NCBI RefSeq assembly: GCF_007752535.1
Contig: NZ_CP036430.1
Location: 28,135-92,134 of the forward strand
DNA from: Tautonia plasticadhaerens
Lineage (GTDB): Bacteria > Planctomycetota > Planctomycetia > Isosphaerales > Isosphaeraceae
Reading direction: 5' to 3'
DNA: 64,000 nucleotides
The translations under genes were made by a program, and so were the position numbers. Below are positions 53,601 to 61,733 of this stretch, one piece after another. Each line of letters opens with the position of its first letter. The stretch's first letter is position 1. A model generated the notes under the pieces. The model saw only the letters and a program-made list of their open reading frames with translations. It ran no database searches and had not been told where the DNA came from.

Positions 53601-53700
53601 GGCCGACCCCGACCTCGACCCCCTCCGCGACCGCGAGGACTTCCAGCACTTCCTGCTCAACATGGCCTTCCCCGCCGACCCGTTCGCCCGTGGTCGTTGA
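50650..53700 (+). CDS. Membrane Ser/Thr protein kinase with C-terminal TPR domain
   Basis: The 1016-residue protein starts MAASDRDLLFGLLALQNGLI, an N-terminal module common in planctomycete kinases. This is why ATG 50650 is chosen over upstream in-frame codons. The kinase domain has the loop ARGGLGAVFVALD near residue 145, VALKK near 164, LHRDIKPGN near 272 and VVDWGLAK near 290, with DWG in place of DFG. YMSPEQARGD follows. One membrane segment lies near 455-480. The outer part (490-1016) is a row of TPR-like repeats. It probably senses something outside or binds partners and phosphorylates cytosolic targets, but substrates are unknown. Confidence 0.9.
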   Translation: MAASDRDLLFGLLALQNGLIDQVQLVGAFQAWTRDRGRALDDHLVALGHLEADARDGVAAMLVLHLKKNGGDTERSLASLPAGRSTRDRLAALADPELTGSVARIGGASDATEEGEGDAGRTTTYSVGTATSEGQRFRILRPHARGGLGAVFVALDDELHREVALKKILDGHADDPTSRARFLAEAEITGGLEHPGIVPVYGLGSFDDGRPYYAMRFIRGDSLKEAIGRFHGDESIRRDPGRRSLELRKLLRRFLDVCNAIEYAHARGVLHRDIKPGNVIVGRHGETLVVDWGLAKASGHADLDAAAGERPLVPSSASGSAETLPGSALGTPAYMSPEQARGDLSSLGPASDVYSLGATLYCLLTGKPPFEGDDVGAVLRAVDRGELRPPRQHDPAIDPALEAICLKAMATRPEGRYPRARALAEDVERWMADEPNSSYRDPPLRRAGRWARRHRPLVAGAAALLVSAVAGLSVGAALIDRERSKAEANFRQARAAVDEYFTTVSESTLLNVPGLQPLRKELLDAARRYYRDFLRERGDDPAVRAEAASASFRVGWISQGLGEPEEAAGPYRIAADLYEQLARDHPDNVEYRRLLAIAHGAQGLLAGDDERTDEAMAAHRKALEIRKAIAKERPDDALALIDVARTHRNIGKVLRDTGRPDEALAEWDRAVAIARPLLDRPLPRAAGPNDLTGRNDLSAIVREDLGSVLLDRAVTLRESGRHAEARSSWEQARDLFEGLCGEQPGNLALRSRLADCYADGYSLEYDQGRLEDALGFMRRALKLREAMAVANPSIPVYRRAWAEDLVSLGWVLRLLGREAESLEAYRKATDLAEALLAEEEGDAYTTNLLAKSLNQRATILALAGRAAEALPLARRAVEVMDPIVREQPERIFHVSTLGNALRGLGRVEDAVGDPIAALAAFERAVAVDRSLADRYPACRYNLACSLALIVPLADPGCREAQALRAMAALRQARGAGYSNLANMKADPDLDPLRDREDFQHFLLNMAFPADPFARGR

Positions 53701-54006
53701 CGGGCTCAGCCAGTCCCGCACGACCTGACGGACCCGAGCCGACCGCGCCTTCCGCCTGCAAAGGCGCAGGAGAGGTCCACGCTCCCCGAACTTCCCGAGG
53801 TTACCCGGCTGCGACTCCAGGACCGACTCCGCCCGTTAACGGGGACGTGAACCGGAGCGGTATGCGTCGGGAAGCGCGGGTTATGCGTCCCTCGTGACCC
53901 TTGGCGAATCGATCGGGACGGGAGACGACACGGCAATCCGTCAACGGACGCCGGTACTTGGACGGCTGCGATCCCAGGCCCGGCTCGACGACCTCGGTCC
54001 CGGGGA
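53701..54006. other. Gene-free gap between convergent genes
   Basis: The kinase and the GT39 gene converge here. I see only small imperfect inverted repeats (CCGTTAACGG near 53831) and no coding signal. Confidence 0.4.
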
Positions 54007-55572
54007 TCACGGCCCGGCCGGGCCTCCCGGGCCGGGGAGGCGGTAGAGCCCCAGCGTCACGCCGGGCCACCGGCGTTCGTCGAGCCGGTTGGCCGAGGCT
54101 CCCAGGGCCGATCGGAGGGAGCGGGACGGGTCGACCTCCCACTCCCGGTACTCCAGCAGCCAGGCCCGGCGCGGGGGACCTCCGGCCAGCCGGTCGAGGT
54201 CCTCGGCGGCCTTGGGGACCTCGCCGGGTTGGTCGGCGACCACCGCCCCGGGCGGGCAGGGGAAGCCGTAGTAGTCCAGGGTCGGGATCGATCGGCCGTT
54301 GGCGATCACCATCAGGTCCCCCTCCTCGAAGGCGCCGTCCAGGAACGAGGCGGCGGACCGGAGGTCCTCCTTGGCGTACCGGGGGGACTCGTACCAGTTC
54401 CAGAGCGACCAGGACGAGACGAGGGCCAGGCCCGCCACCCCGACCGCCGCCAGGGCCGACCGCCGGGCCGAGGCGATCGCCCCTCCCAGGATCAGGGCCG
54501 CCGCCGGGTAGCAGGCCGCGGCATACCGGGCGTTGTAGCTGAGGTTGTCCTTCACCTGGGTCGCCAGGATCGCCAGGGCCACCGGCCCGACCGCCCAGGC
54601 CAGGCACCAGGCCCCGGCCCGGCGGTCACCCTCCCGGAGCAAGCGACGCAGGCCCGCCAGCCCGGCGGCGGCCGTCGCCAGCCCGACCATGGCAATCTCC
54701 GCCACGTGGGACCGCAATGCCGCCGAGGGGCCGTCGAGCTGCAGCTCCCGGACCGAGGGGCCGAGCGAGAAGCCGGCCGAGAAGGTGAAGTACGTGTACG
54801 GCATCCAGAGCAGGGCCATCGGCTTGGACGACCCGGCCTGGCCGATCCGGTCGGCCGTCAGCAACAGCCAGGGCACGAAGGCCAGGGCGGCGACGAGCTG
54901 GGTCGCGGCCCAGATCCAGGGCCGCCGGTCCCTCGGCCCGAGCACGGCCAGCAGGAACAGGCCGAAGGTCGCCGAGAGCAAGGCCATGTAGTGGTGCACA
55001 TACAGGCCGACGGCCGTCGTCAAGGCCATCGCCGCCCACCCCCAGAAGCTGGGCCGTCCCGCCGCCGCCGGCCAGCAGACGTAGACGAAGGCGGCCGACG
55101 CCAGGATCCAGTGGGCGTACATCCGGGCATCCTGGGCGTACCAGACGGCGAATGGGGAGACGGCCATCACCCCGGCCGACGCCAGGGCGATCGGCGGCGA
55201 CCGGAAGAGCCGGATCCCCAGCGCGAACATCATCGGCACCGTCAGGGTCCCGGCGACCGCCGTCGGCACGCGGAGCCAGGACGGCGAGTCGCCGCCGAGG
55301 CCCGTCGACAGCCAGGCCAGCCAGTAGCCGAGCGGCGCCGAGTGGTCGAGCCGGGAGACGGCCAGCGGCCCCTCCAACCTCGCCAGCCGGGCCGCGTTGA
55401 CGACGAAGGTCTCGTCCATCCAGATCGACTGGGCGTCGAGCCGGTAGAACCGGGCCAGCGCCCCCAGGGCCGTCAGGCCGATCAGCCCCCACCACGCCGC
55501 CGGCCCGATCCTCCCCTCGGTGCCGGCCGGGGAGGGGGAAGAGGAGGTCGGCTCGGTCGTCGCTTCGGCCAT
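54007..55572 (-). CDS. Lipid-linked sugar glycosyltransferase, GT39/ArnT-like membrane protein
   Basis: The 521-residue protein has about eleven membrane segments. The acidic motif YRLDAQSIWMDETFVVNAARL in the first outside loop, where GT39 and ArnT-like enzymes keep a catalytic Asp-Glu, lies near residue 44. WYAQDARMYAHW lies near 144. Such enzymes take a sugar from a polyprenyl phosphate carrier and add it to a protein, lipid or glycan outside the membrane. It is the last gene of a minus-strand group with the FAD protein and a second polytopic protein. The soluble C-terminal part has no known motif. Confidence 0.8.
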   Translation of the reverse strand: MAEATTEPTSSSPSPAGTEGRIGPAAWWGLIGLTALGALARFYRLDAQSIWMDETFVVNAARLARLEGPLAVSRLDHSAPLGYWLAWLSTGLGGDSPSWLRVPTAVAGTLTVPMMFALGIRLFRSPPIALASAGVMAVSPFAVWYAQDARMYAHWILASAAFVYVCWPAAAGRPSFWGWAAMALTTAVGLYVHHYMALLSATFGLFLLAVLGPRDRRPWIWAATQLVAALAFVPWLLLTADRIGQAGSSKPMALLWMPYTYFTFSAGFSLGPSVRELQLDGPSAALRSHVAEIAMVGLATAAAGLAGLRRLLREGDRRAGAWCLAWAVGPVALAILATQVKDNLSYNARYAAACYPAAALILGGAIASARRSALAAVGVAGLALVSSWSLWNWYESPRYAKEDLRSAASFLDGAFEEGDLMVIANGRSIPTLDYYGFPCPPGAVVADQPGEVPKAAEDLDRLAGGPPRRAWLLEYREWEVDPSRSLRSALGASANRLDERRWPGVTLGLYRLPGPGGPAGP

Positions 55573-55698
55573 GTCGGGGCCCGTTCAGGGGTTGAGACGC
55601 GGCCCGCCGGCACCGGCCGGCGGGCTCGACCGGACCACCCTACAACGTCGGCCGAGGCCCGGTCAAATCGCCCCGGCCCGCCCGCCGCCCGCCGCCGA

Positions 55699-57162
55699 TC
55701 AGGCGGGCGAAGGGGCGGGGATCGGCACCGGATCGGCCTCGACCCCTCCGAGCCTCGTCTCCCGGATCTCGGCCGCCTCCTGGTAGCACTCGTAGTCGGT
55801 GTTGATCGACCAGAGGTCGTGGCGGGTGCCCGACCGGAGGTTCTCGGCGGCCAGGATCCCCATCAGGAGGCTGTGGTCCTGGTTGTTGTACTTGAACGAG
55901 CCGTACCGGCCGATCGGCGTCAGTCCGGAGAAGCCCGACAGGTAGGAGGTGACGGCCGACAGGTGGTCCTTGTACCCCATCCGGTAGACCGGGTAGCAGC
56001 GGGGGACCCGGACGACGTCGCCGTCGAGGATCCGGGCGTCGCCGATCAGTCCGGTCGCGCGGAGCTCACGGACGGCCCGGGCGACCTGGGCCTCCTCGTG
56101 CTCGGCCCAGAGGGGATCCTCGTCGTCGCACCAGTACTCCAGCGCGAGGATCGAGGACCCCGCCCCGCCGTGGAGTTCCGGCACCCAGTTGCGGAAGTTG
56201 GTCAGGCGGCCGGCCATCAGCTCCGGCGAGTGGATGTAGAGCCACTGGTCCGGGAACAGGTCGGTCCCCTCGACGTTGAGGTAGACGAGCACCGTGTTGC
56301 GGAACCGGAGCGAGTCGACGGCCCGGGAGACGGCCTCGGGGGCCTCCCCCAGGCCCCGGACCAGCAGGGTCAGCGGCATGGTCGAGATGACGTGGTCGAA
56401 GCCGACCCGGTCGCCGTCGGCCAGCTCCAGGCCCCGGACGCTCCCCTCCTGGTGGAGGACCCGGCGGACCCGGGCGCCGAGGTGGACCCGGCCGCCGGCC
56501 TCCCGGACGGCGTCGGCCATCCGCTCGTAGATCATCCCCGTGCCGCCGAGGGGGTAGGCGAAGCGGTCGACCAGCGTCTTGTGCCCCGCCCCCCCCAGGC
56601 CGATGGCCTTCTTGGCCGCCTCGCCGAGCGAGAACTTCTTGATCCGCTGGGCGGCGAAATCCTCGTCCAGGTCCGAGCAGGGGATCCCCCACAGTTTCTC
56701 GCTGTACGACCGGAAGAACATCTCGAAGAGCCGACGGCCGAACCGGCCAACGACCCAGGACTCGAAGGTCCCGCCGGACCCCTCGGGGAAGGAGGGATTC
56801 ACCTGTTCCTTCAGGTAGCTGAGCATGCAGCGGGAGGCCTCGACCACCCCCATCTTCCGGAGGGCGTCGGCGGGCTCGAGCGGGTATCGGTAGTAGCGCC
56901 CGCCGTAGTAGATGCGGGTCAAGCGGTCGACCATCCGGTAGTCCCGGCCGGCGACCTCCATCCAGAGGGCGTTCACCCTCGGGTCGGTGCTGAAGAAGCG
57001 GTGCGGCCCGAGGTCGACGGTCTGCCCCCAGAGGCGGAAGGACCGGGCCATCCCCCCGACCTGACCGGACGACTCGAAGACCTCGACGTCCTCGCCCGAC
57101 CCGGCCAGCCGGTAGGCGGCCGCCAGGCCGGCGGGGCCGGCCCCGATCACTGCGACTCTCAT
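55699..57162 (-). CDS. FAD-dependent amine-oxidase-like enzyme (UDP-galactopyranose-mutase/protoporphyrinogen-oxidase fold)
   Basis: The 487-residue protein begins VAVIGAGPAGLAAAYRLAGS, the FAD dinucleotide-binding motif, then VGGMARSF, DLGPHRFF and a later HVISTMPLTLLV. PIGRYGSFKYNNQDHSLLMG is the C-terminal FAD-binding part. GGAG lies 7 bases before the ATG. Members with this pattern stand in glycan clusters next to glycosyltransferases, and UDP-galactopyranose mutase is the closest well-known activity. The true substrate here cannot be read from sequence. It lies 54 bases after the polytopic gene and 126 before the GT39 gene. Confidence 0.8.
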   Translation of the reverse strand: MRVAVIGAGPAGLAAAYRLAGSGEDVEVFESSGQVGGMARSFRLWGQTVDLGPHRFFSTDPRVNALWMEVAGRDYRMVDRLTRIYYGGRYYRYPLEPADALRKMGVVEASRCMLSYLKEQVNPSFPEGSGGTFESWVVGRFGRRLFEMFFRSYSEKLWGIPCSDLDEDFAAQRIKKFSLGEAAKKAIGLGGAGHKTLVDRFAYPLGGTGMIYERMADAVREAGGRVHLGARVRRVLHQEGSVRGLELADGDRVGFDHVISTMPLTLLVRGLGEAPEAVSRAVDSLRFRNTVLVYLNVEGTDLFPDQWLYIHSPELMAGRLTNFRNWVPELHGGAGSSILALEYWCDDEDPLWAEHEEAQVARAVRELRATGLIGDARILDGDVVRVPRCYPVYRMGYKDHLSAVTSYLSGFSGLTPIGRYGSFKYNNQDHSLLMGILAAENLRSGTRHDLWSINTDYECYQEAAEIRETRLGGVEADPVPIPAPSPA

Positions 57163-57216
57163 TGGCGCGCTCCGATCTGATGACGGTCGTCGTCGTCGAT
57201 GCCGACCCCGGCGGGG

Positions 57217-59298
57217 TCAGCCGCCTCGCCCGGGGCCGCCGGCTCGGGGGCCCCCGCCCGCGACGAGCCCGGCGGCCCGGCCTCGCACAAATTCGCAATC
57301 GTAGATGTACCACCGCCCGTTCCCGGCGGCGTACCAGCCCGGGTAGCCCGCGCGGGCGACCACCAGGTCCAGCCCCTCGTCGCCGCAGAGGCGGACGAGA
57401 TCCCCCAGCGTCGGGGGGTCGGGGTCCTCGCCGATCCGGAAGTAGCGGGCGACCTTCTCCAGGTCGTCGTCCCGGGTGATCATCTTCTGATTCGTGAGCT
57501 CGTACATCTCGAACGGCGCCACCAGGTCGGCCCGGCGCCTCGCCTCGATGGCCGTCCCCCGGCGGAAGGCGACGCCGGCCGACTGGTAGTAGGCCGAGTA
57601 CGAGTCGACCCCCAGCTCGAACCAGAGGTCGGTCAGCCGGTCGGGCCAGTAGACCGTCGGCACGCCGGGGCGATCGGTCGGGTGCCGGGCCAGGTAGCCG
57701 GAGACGAGCCGGAGGTCGGCCTCCCGGCGTCGGTCCCGGTCGCCGATCGGCTGCCGGTCGGAGATGGCCAGGCCGCCCAGCTGGGCCGCGAGGAAGATCG
57801 CCAGCGCGGCGGCCCGGTATCCCCCCCCCGTCCCCAGCGTCGCCGCCAGGCCCGAGCCGGCCGCGACGACCAGCAACCCCCGGGCGAGGGGGTCGATCGG
57901 GGCCAGGGCGATCGCCGCGATCGCGTCCAGGTCGACCAGGGCGGCGAACGCGCCCCACATGCCGGACAGGCAGGCGTACATCCAGGCCATCCGGACGGCG
58001 GCGGCCGTCGCGATGCCGGCCGAGGCCGCCTTCCACGCCCACTCCGGATCCCTGGGCCGCGTGCCGGCCCGCCGGAGCACCACCGCGGCGAGGGTCGAGA
58101 CGGCCAGCAGCAGGGCGAGGTCGGCCGGGCTCGGCGCCCGGGTCGTCAGGGCGCCGACCAGCAGCACGGCCCCCAGCCGGCCCCGTGGGCCCCGGCCCCA
58201 CCAGGCCCGGGCCAGCACCATCGCCAGGGGGAGGCGGAGCAGTTCCAGGGGCCAGAGGGCCCGGAACGGCTGCCCCTGCAGCAGCAGGGCATAGGGCCGG
58301 GTGCCGGCCAGCAGCGACCCGAGCATCCCCGCCGCCGAGGCGACCGCCACCGCGAGCAGCAGGTCGGCCGACCGTCGGTCGGCCGAGAGCAGGCGACGGC
58401 CCGCCAGCAGGATCGAGAGCGAGGCGAGTAGCCGGAGCCAGTCGGCCGGATCCCAGGCGAGGCCGACCATGTACCGGCTCCTCGACAGGACCTCGCCGTA
58501 CCAGGCCGGATCCATCCCGCCGAAGATCCGGGCGCCCGGCCCCGGCAGGGCCAGGATCGCCGCCGTCGCCGCCAGCCCCAGGACGCCGACCGCGGCCGAG
58601 ATCCGGGGCGGGACGACCCGGGCGGCGACGTAGGCCAGGGCGACCAGCACCCCGCCGAACCCCATGAGCGGGTGCACCGCCATCGAGGCCGCCAGCGCCG
58701 CCCCGGCCAACCCCCACCGCCCCCGGAGCAGCCGCTCCAGGCCGATCATCGCCAGGGCGACGCTCGGCAATCGGGGCGTGAGGAAGTTCTCATTGATGTG
58801 GAACGTCTCCAGGCCCCCGAGCGGCACCGCCGCCACCGCGACGGCGACCAGGCCCGCCGAGGCGACCGCCCAGTCGGGGACGATCGCCCCCACCAGGCGG
58901 ATCAGGGCCCAGGAGAAGGCGACGACGCCGGCGAGGTAGACCAGGAACGAGGCCGCGTCGAGCCCCAGGGCCGAGACCAGCGGCGAGACGAGCCGGGAGT
59001 AGAGCGAGTAGTCATCCTGCGAGCCGAACTTGAGGAACAGGTCGGCGGCGTGCCGGCCCCCCGAGGCCCGGTTGGTGAGTTGGAAGCCGTAGAGGATCGC
59101 GTCGTGGTGGCGTCCCCGATACGGCTGGAAGACGGCGTTGGCCGCCAGCAGCGTCGCCAGCAGGACCGACGGCCGGTCGATCGCCCCGCCCAGCAGGCCG
59201 ACCGCCCCCCGCACCTCCCCGAGGGCGTCGCCGGCGACGCCCGGGGTGTCCTCTCCCGATCCCCGGCGATCCGGCGACAGTGTGGCCTGCCCGCTCAA
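57217..59298 (-). CDS. Large polytopic membrane protein, possibly GT-C type
   Basis: The 693-residue protein has ten or more membrane segments up to about residue 500 and a soluble C-terminal part with WPDRLTDLWFELGVDSYSAYYQSAG. The N-terminal outside loop carries PYRGRHHDAILYGFQ, and SQDDYSLYSRL follows. Topology and neighbours suggest a lipid-linked sugar transferase, but the typical acidic motif is not clear. The start at 59298 is a TTG without a clear ribosome site and could be wrong. It is the first gene of the minus-strand group. Confidence 0.6.
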   Translation of the reverse strand: MSGQATLSPDRRGSGEDTPGVAGDALGEVRGAVGLLGGAIDRPSVLLATLLAANAVFQPYRGRHHDAILYGFQLTNRASGGRHAADLFLKFGSQDDYSLYSRLVSPLVSALGLDAASFLVYLAGVVAFSWALIRLVGAIVPDWAVASAGLVAVAVAAVPLGGLETFHINENFLTPRLPSVALAMIGLERLLRGRWGLAGAALAASMAVHPLMGFGGVLVALAYVAARVVPPRISAAVGVLGLAATAAILALPGPGARIFGGMDPAWYGEVLSRSRYMVGLAWDPADWLRLLASLSILLAGRRLLSADRRSADLLLAVAVASAAGMLGSLLAGTRPYALLLQGQPFRALWPLELLRLPLAMVLARAWWGRGPRGRLGAVLLVGALTTRAPSPADLALLLAVSTLAAVVLRRAGTRPRDPEWAWKAASAGIATAAAVRMAWMYACLSGMWGAFAALVDLDAIAAIALAPIDPLARGLLVVAAGSGLAATLGTGGGYRAAALAIFLAAQLGGLAISDRQPIGDRDRRREADLRLVSGYLARHPTDRPGVPTVYWPDRLTDLWFELGVDSYSAYYQSAGVAFRRGTAIEARRRADLVAPFEMYELTNQKMITRDDDLEKVARYFRIGEDPDPPTLGDLVRLCGDEGLDLVVARAGYPGWYAAGNGRWYIYDCEFVRGRAAGLVAGGGPRAGGPGRGG

Positions 59299-59800
59299 CG
59301 GTCGGTGCCCCGCTCGAGTCCTTCCCGGTTGGATGGGCCCCCCGTGCCCGATCGCGACGGCCCTGGGGCGGTGCGACCGGCCGCGGCGGGCGTCCGCTCG
59401 AGGAGAACCCTAGGACACGATGACCGGGGCGTCTCCGATGGCCCGGACTGAACCCGCTCATCGGGCGAAGCACGACGAGGCCGGCGGCCCCGGGGCGGGG
59501 TTCGGCGGTCTGGGGCGGCCGGACTCGGCCGAGATATACTTGGAGGCCCGATCCCGCGTCGCGGACGATCGGCCCCGAATCTCCAGAGCTGATACTGGAT
59601 TGAACAAATCACATACTTACTGGTGTCTCCGTGACCACGCGAGTCGTGGAGCCGGCGACACCCGTAAGAGTCAGTCCTCCGAGCAAATCGGCAAGGGCCC
59701 TGCAGACGTCTCCAGGGTGGGTTTGCTTATCGCTGCCCTCCCCGGATGAGACGCCGGCCCGGGGGGCCCGGTACCCCCATCACCGTTGAAGGACGCCTCA
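59299..59800. other. Gap between divergent genes, promoter-containing
   Basis: The stretch is GC-rich except near 59590-59625, where TTGAAC (59600-59605) and nearby A/T bases suggest a promoter toward the methyltransferase gene. AAGGA at 59789-59793 is the ribosome site for 59801. CGACGAGGCCGGCGGCCCCG also occurs at 60824, in another intergenic stretch. No coding signal is seen. Confidence 0.35.
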
Positions 59801-60739
59801 ATGAGCTACCCGAGACTCCCGTTCCTCTTCCTACCGGTCATGAGGGCCGAGTTGCCGGGTTGGGGATGGCTGTGTCAGAAACTCCGCCTGACCTCACCGG
59901 CCCACAATTACCGGTGGAAGGACGCCCCGGTCGTGACCATGAGGGGGAAGTGGCATGGTTACCTTATGGAGCTTCGCCTGTCCTACTGGTCGGACCGGCT
60001 CACCTACTTCCTCGGTCGTTCGATCGAACTCGAGGTCCCGCTGGCGATGCGGCGGCTGCTCCGCCCGGGGGATTTATTCATCGACATCGGCGCGAACATC
60101 GGGATGATTATGCTCCAGGGGTCCCAGCTGGTCGGTCCGTCGGGTCGGGTCATCTGCTTCGAGCCCAATCCGACGTGCCTTGACCGGCTCCGGAGGCTCG
60201 CCTCCAGCAACGACCTGGAGACGCTGATGGTGCATCCAATGGCGCTCGGCTCCCGGGATGACACCCTCAAGCTCACGGTGATCGATGATGACCCCGGCAT
60301 GGGGACGCTGGCCGGCGAGGGCATCCCGGCCGACAGGATCTCGGCCTCCTATGAGGTGCCCGTGAGGCGCGGGGACGACGTCTTGGCCGGACTCGACCGG
60401 CCCCCGGCCGTGATCAAGCTCGACGTCGAAGGCTTCGAATTGGAGGCCCTACAGGGACTCGATCAGACCCTCGCCTCTCATAGGCCTGCCGTCCTGATGG
60501 AGTACCATGCCGACAGCCTCATTCGGGCCGGGGCGAGCCAGTCGAAGGTTGTCGCCTTCTTCGAGGAGCGGGGCTACCTCGGATACGCCATGTCGACCCG
60601 GAGGAGGATGCGACGGCATCGCCTGGTCCTCACGCCCATCTCCGCCGAGGAGACTGGCCCGACCAACTGCGACGCCCTCTGGATCCACCGGGATGACCCG
60701 AGGCGGGATCGGATCGCACTGCTGATCGCCCGCCGATGA
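59801..60739 (+). CDS. FkbM-family methyltransferase
   Basis: The 312-residue protein has the SAM-binding motif LFIDIGANIGMIML near residue 89 and the acidic VICFEPNPTCLDRL strand. VIKLDVEGFELEALQGLDQT is the family's C-terminal signature. ATG 59801 is preferred over an upstream TTG because AAGGA lies seven bases before it. FkbM enzymes O-methylate sugars or natural products and are common in glycan loci, so modification of the surface polysaccharide is a fair guess. It is transcribed alone. Confidence 0.88.
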   Translation: MSYPRLPFLFLPVMRAELPGWGWLCQKLRLTSPAHNYRWKDAPVVTMRGKWHGYLMELRLSYWSDRLTYFLGRSIELEVPLAMRRLLRPGDLFIDIGANIGMIMLQGSQLVGPSGRVICFEPNPTCLDRLRRLASSNDLETLMVHPMALGSRDDTLKLTVIDDDPGMGTLAGEGIPADRISASYEVPVRRGDDVLAGLDRPPAVIKLDVEGFELEALQGLDQTLASHRPAVLMEYHADSLIRAGASQSKVVAFFEERGYLGYAMSTRRRMRRHRLVLTPISAEETGPTNCDALWIHRDDPRRDRIALLIARR

Positions 60740-60800
60740 ATCCCGGCGCCTCGGCCGTCCCACCCCGCCATTCGGTCGGCGCAGGCGCGGCCGAATATGC

Positions 60801-60863
60801 CCCCCGCCATCGGGGGCGGGACGCGACGAGGCCGGCGGCCCCGGGGGGGGTCGTCGGCCTCGT
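60801..60863. terminator. Two hairpins between convergent methyltransferase and Hsp20 genes
   Basis: CCCCCG (60801-60806) pairs with CGGGGG (60811-60816). ACGAGGCCG (60826-60834) pairs with CGGCCTCGT (60855-60863). Both lie between convergent genes (stops at 60739 and 60912), as expected for two-way termination. Confidence 0.5.
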
Positions 60864-60911
60864 GCTCACATGATCGAATGTCCGGTTCGTCGAGCGACCC
60901 GGCCGTCCCGA

Positions 60912-61370
60912 TCAGTTGGAACTCGGGTCCTTCGGGCCGACCTTGATCTGCCTCGGCCGGGCGGACTCGGCCTTGGGCAGGGTCAGTTTCAGGACGCCGT
61001 GGTCGTGCTCGGCGACCGCCCGATCGGCGTCGACCGGCACGGAGAGGGTCACCGTGCGGCGGAAGGTGCCGAGCCGGCGCTCGCGGAGGTGCCAGGTCTC
61101 GCCCTGCTGCTCCTCCTCGGCACCGGATTCGCCCTGGATTGTCAGGGTGTCGCCGTGGATGGTCACCTGGACGTCCTCGGGCCGGACCCCCGGCAGCGAG
61201 GCCCGGACCACGAAGGCCTCGGCCGTCTCCGAGATATCCAGCGGCAGCGCCAGCACGCTGGCGCCGCCCGACAGGCTGTCGGGCCTCACGAAACTCTCCT
61301 GCAGTAGGGTATTGAAGGCGTCCCGGAGGCTCACCATCTCCCGGAACGGATCCCAGCGCTCGATCGCCAT
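60912..61370 (-). CDS. Small heat shock protein of the Hsp20 family
   Basis: The 152-residue protein has an N-terminal ERWDPFREMVSLRDAFN as in many bacterial Hsp20 proteins. The alpha-crystallin domain follows (PGVRPEDVQVTIHGDTLTI, FRRTVTLSVPVDADR) with the closing HDHGVLKLTLPK. The start is the ATG at 61370; the frame is open further up, but that part is basic and unrelated to the family. It acts as an ATP-independent chaperone in the cytosol. It is divergent from the FHA gene across 361 bases that hold an FNR-like box. Confidence 0.93.
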   Translation of the reverse strand: MAIERWDPFREMVSLRDAFNTLLQESFVRPDSLSGGASVLALPLDISETAEAFVVRASLPGVRPEDVQVTIHGDTLTIQGESGAEEEQQGETWHLRERRLGTFRRTVTLSVPVDADRAVAEHDHGVLKLTLPKAESARPRQIKVGPKDPSSN

Positions 61371-61621
61371 CGTCGTCGCTCCCGATTTGGTCGGCCCGAT
61401 CCCCGGCGCGCACCGGGGACGCCACCCCGGCCCGGGCCGTCGATTTCTCGCAACACGCCGTCGACCCGGATGCCCGGGGGCTCGACGCCCTCCCCGGGCC
61501 GACTTGATCCGGATCACCATCCCCGAGAAAAGCAATCGCCGTGCCTCTCCGGCGTGTCATATCCCAACTCAGAATCCCGATTCGACTTGGAGAAAATGCC
61601 GTCGGAGACCAGGCGGCGTGC

Positions 61622-61638
61622 CATGCCATATTGGCATG
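61622..61638. promoter_or_regulatory. Palindrome CATGCCA-TAT-TGGCATG
   Basis: Perfect 7-base arms (61622-61628 and 61632-61638) lie in the gap between the divergent Hsp20 and FHA genes. A regulator-binding site is likely; the regulator is unknown. Confidence 0.4.
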
Positions 61639-61702
61639 ATTGGCCGGTCGGGCCGCCGCCCCGGGCCGATCCGACTGCCATTGTGGCACTGGACGCCGCG
61701 CC

Positions 61703-61733
61703 TTGACACAGATCAATGCGGTTCACCTAACAT
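61703..61733 (+). promoter_or_regulatory. FNR/CRP-type box overlapping a possible promoter
   Basis: TTGAC-ACAG-ATCAA (61703-61716) matches the FNR consensus TTGAT-N4-ATCAA in nine of ten positions. Its first six bases also read TTGACA, with TAACAT (61728-61733) 19 bases on as a possible -10. If that promoter is used, the ATG at 61732 lies too close and the GTG at 61774 would be the start of the FHA gene. Confidence 0.4.

Noticed and set aside
61684..61700. Sigma-54 promoter (TGGCAC at 61684)
   Set aside because: No TTGC follows at the needed distance. I also looked before the PEP-CTERM genes, because some exosortase systems use sigma-54, and found no good match.
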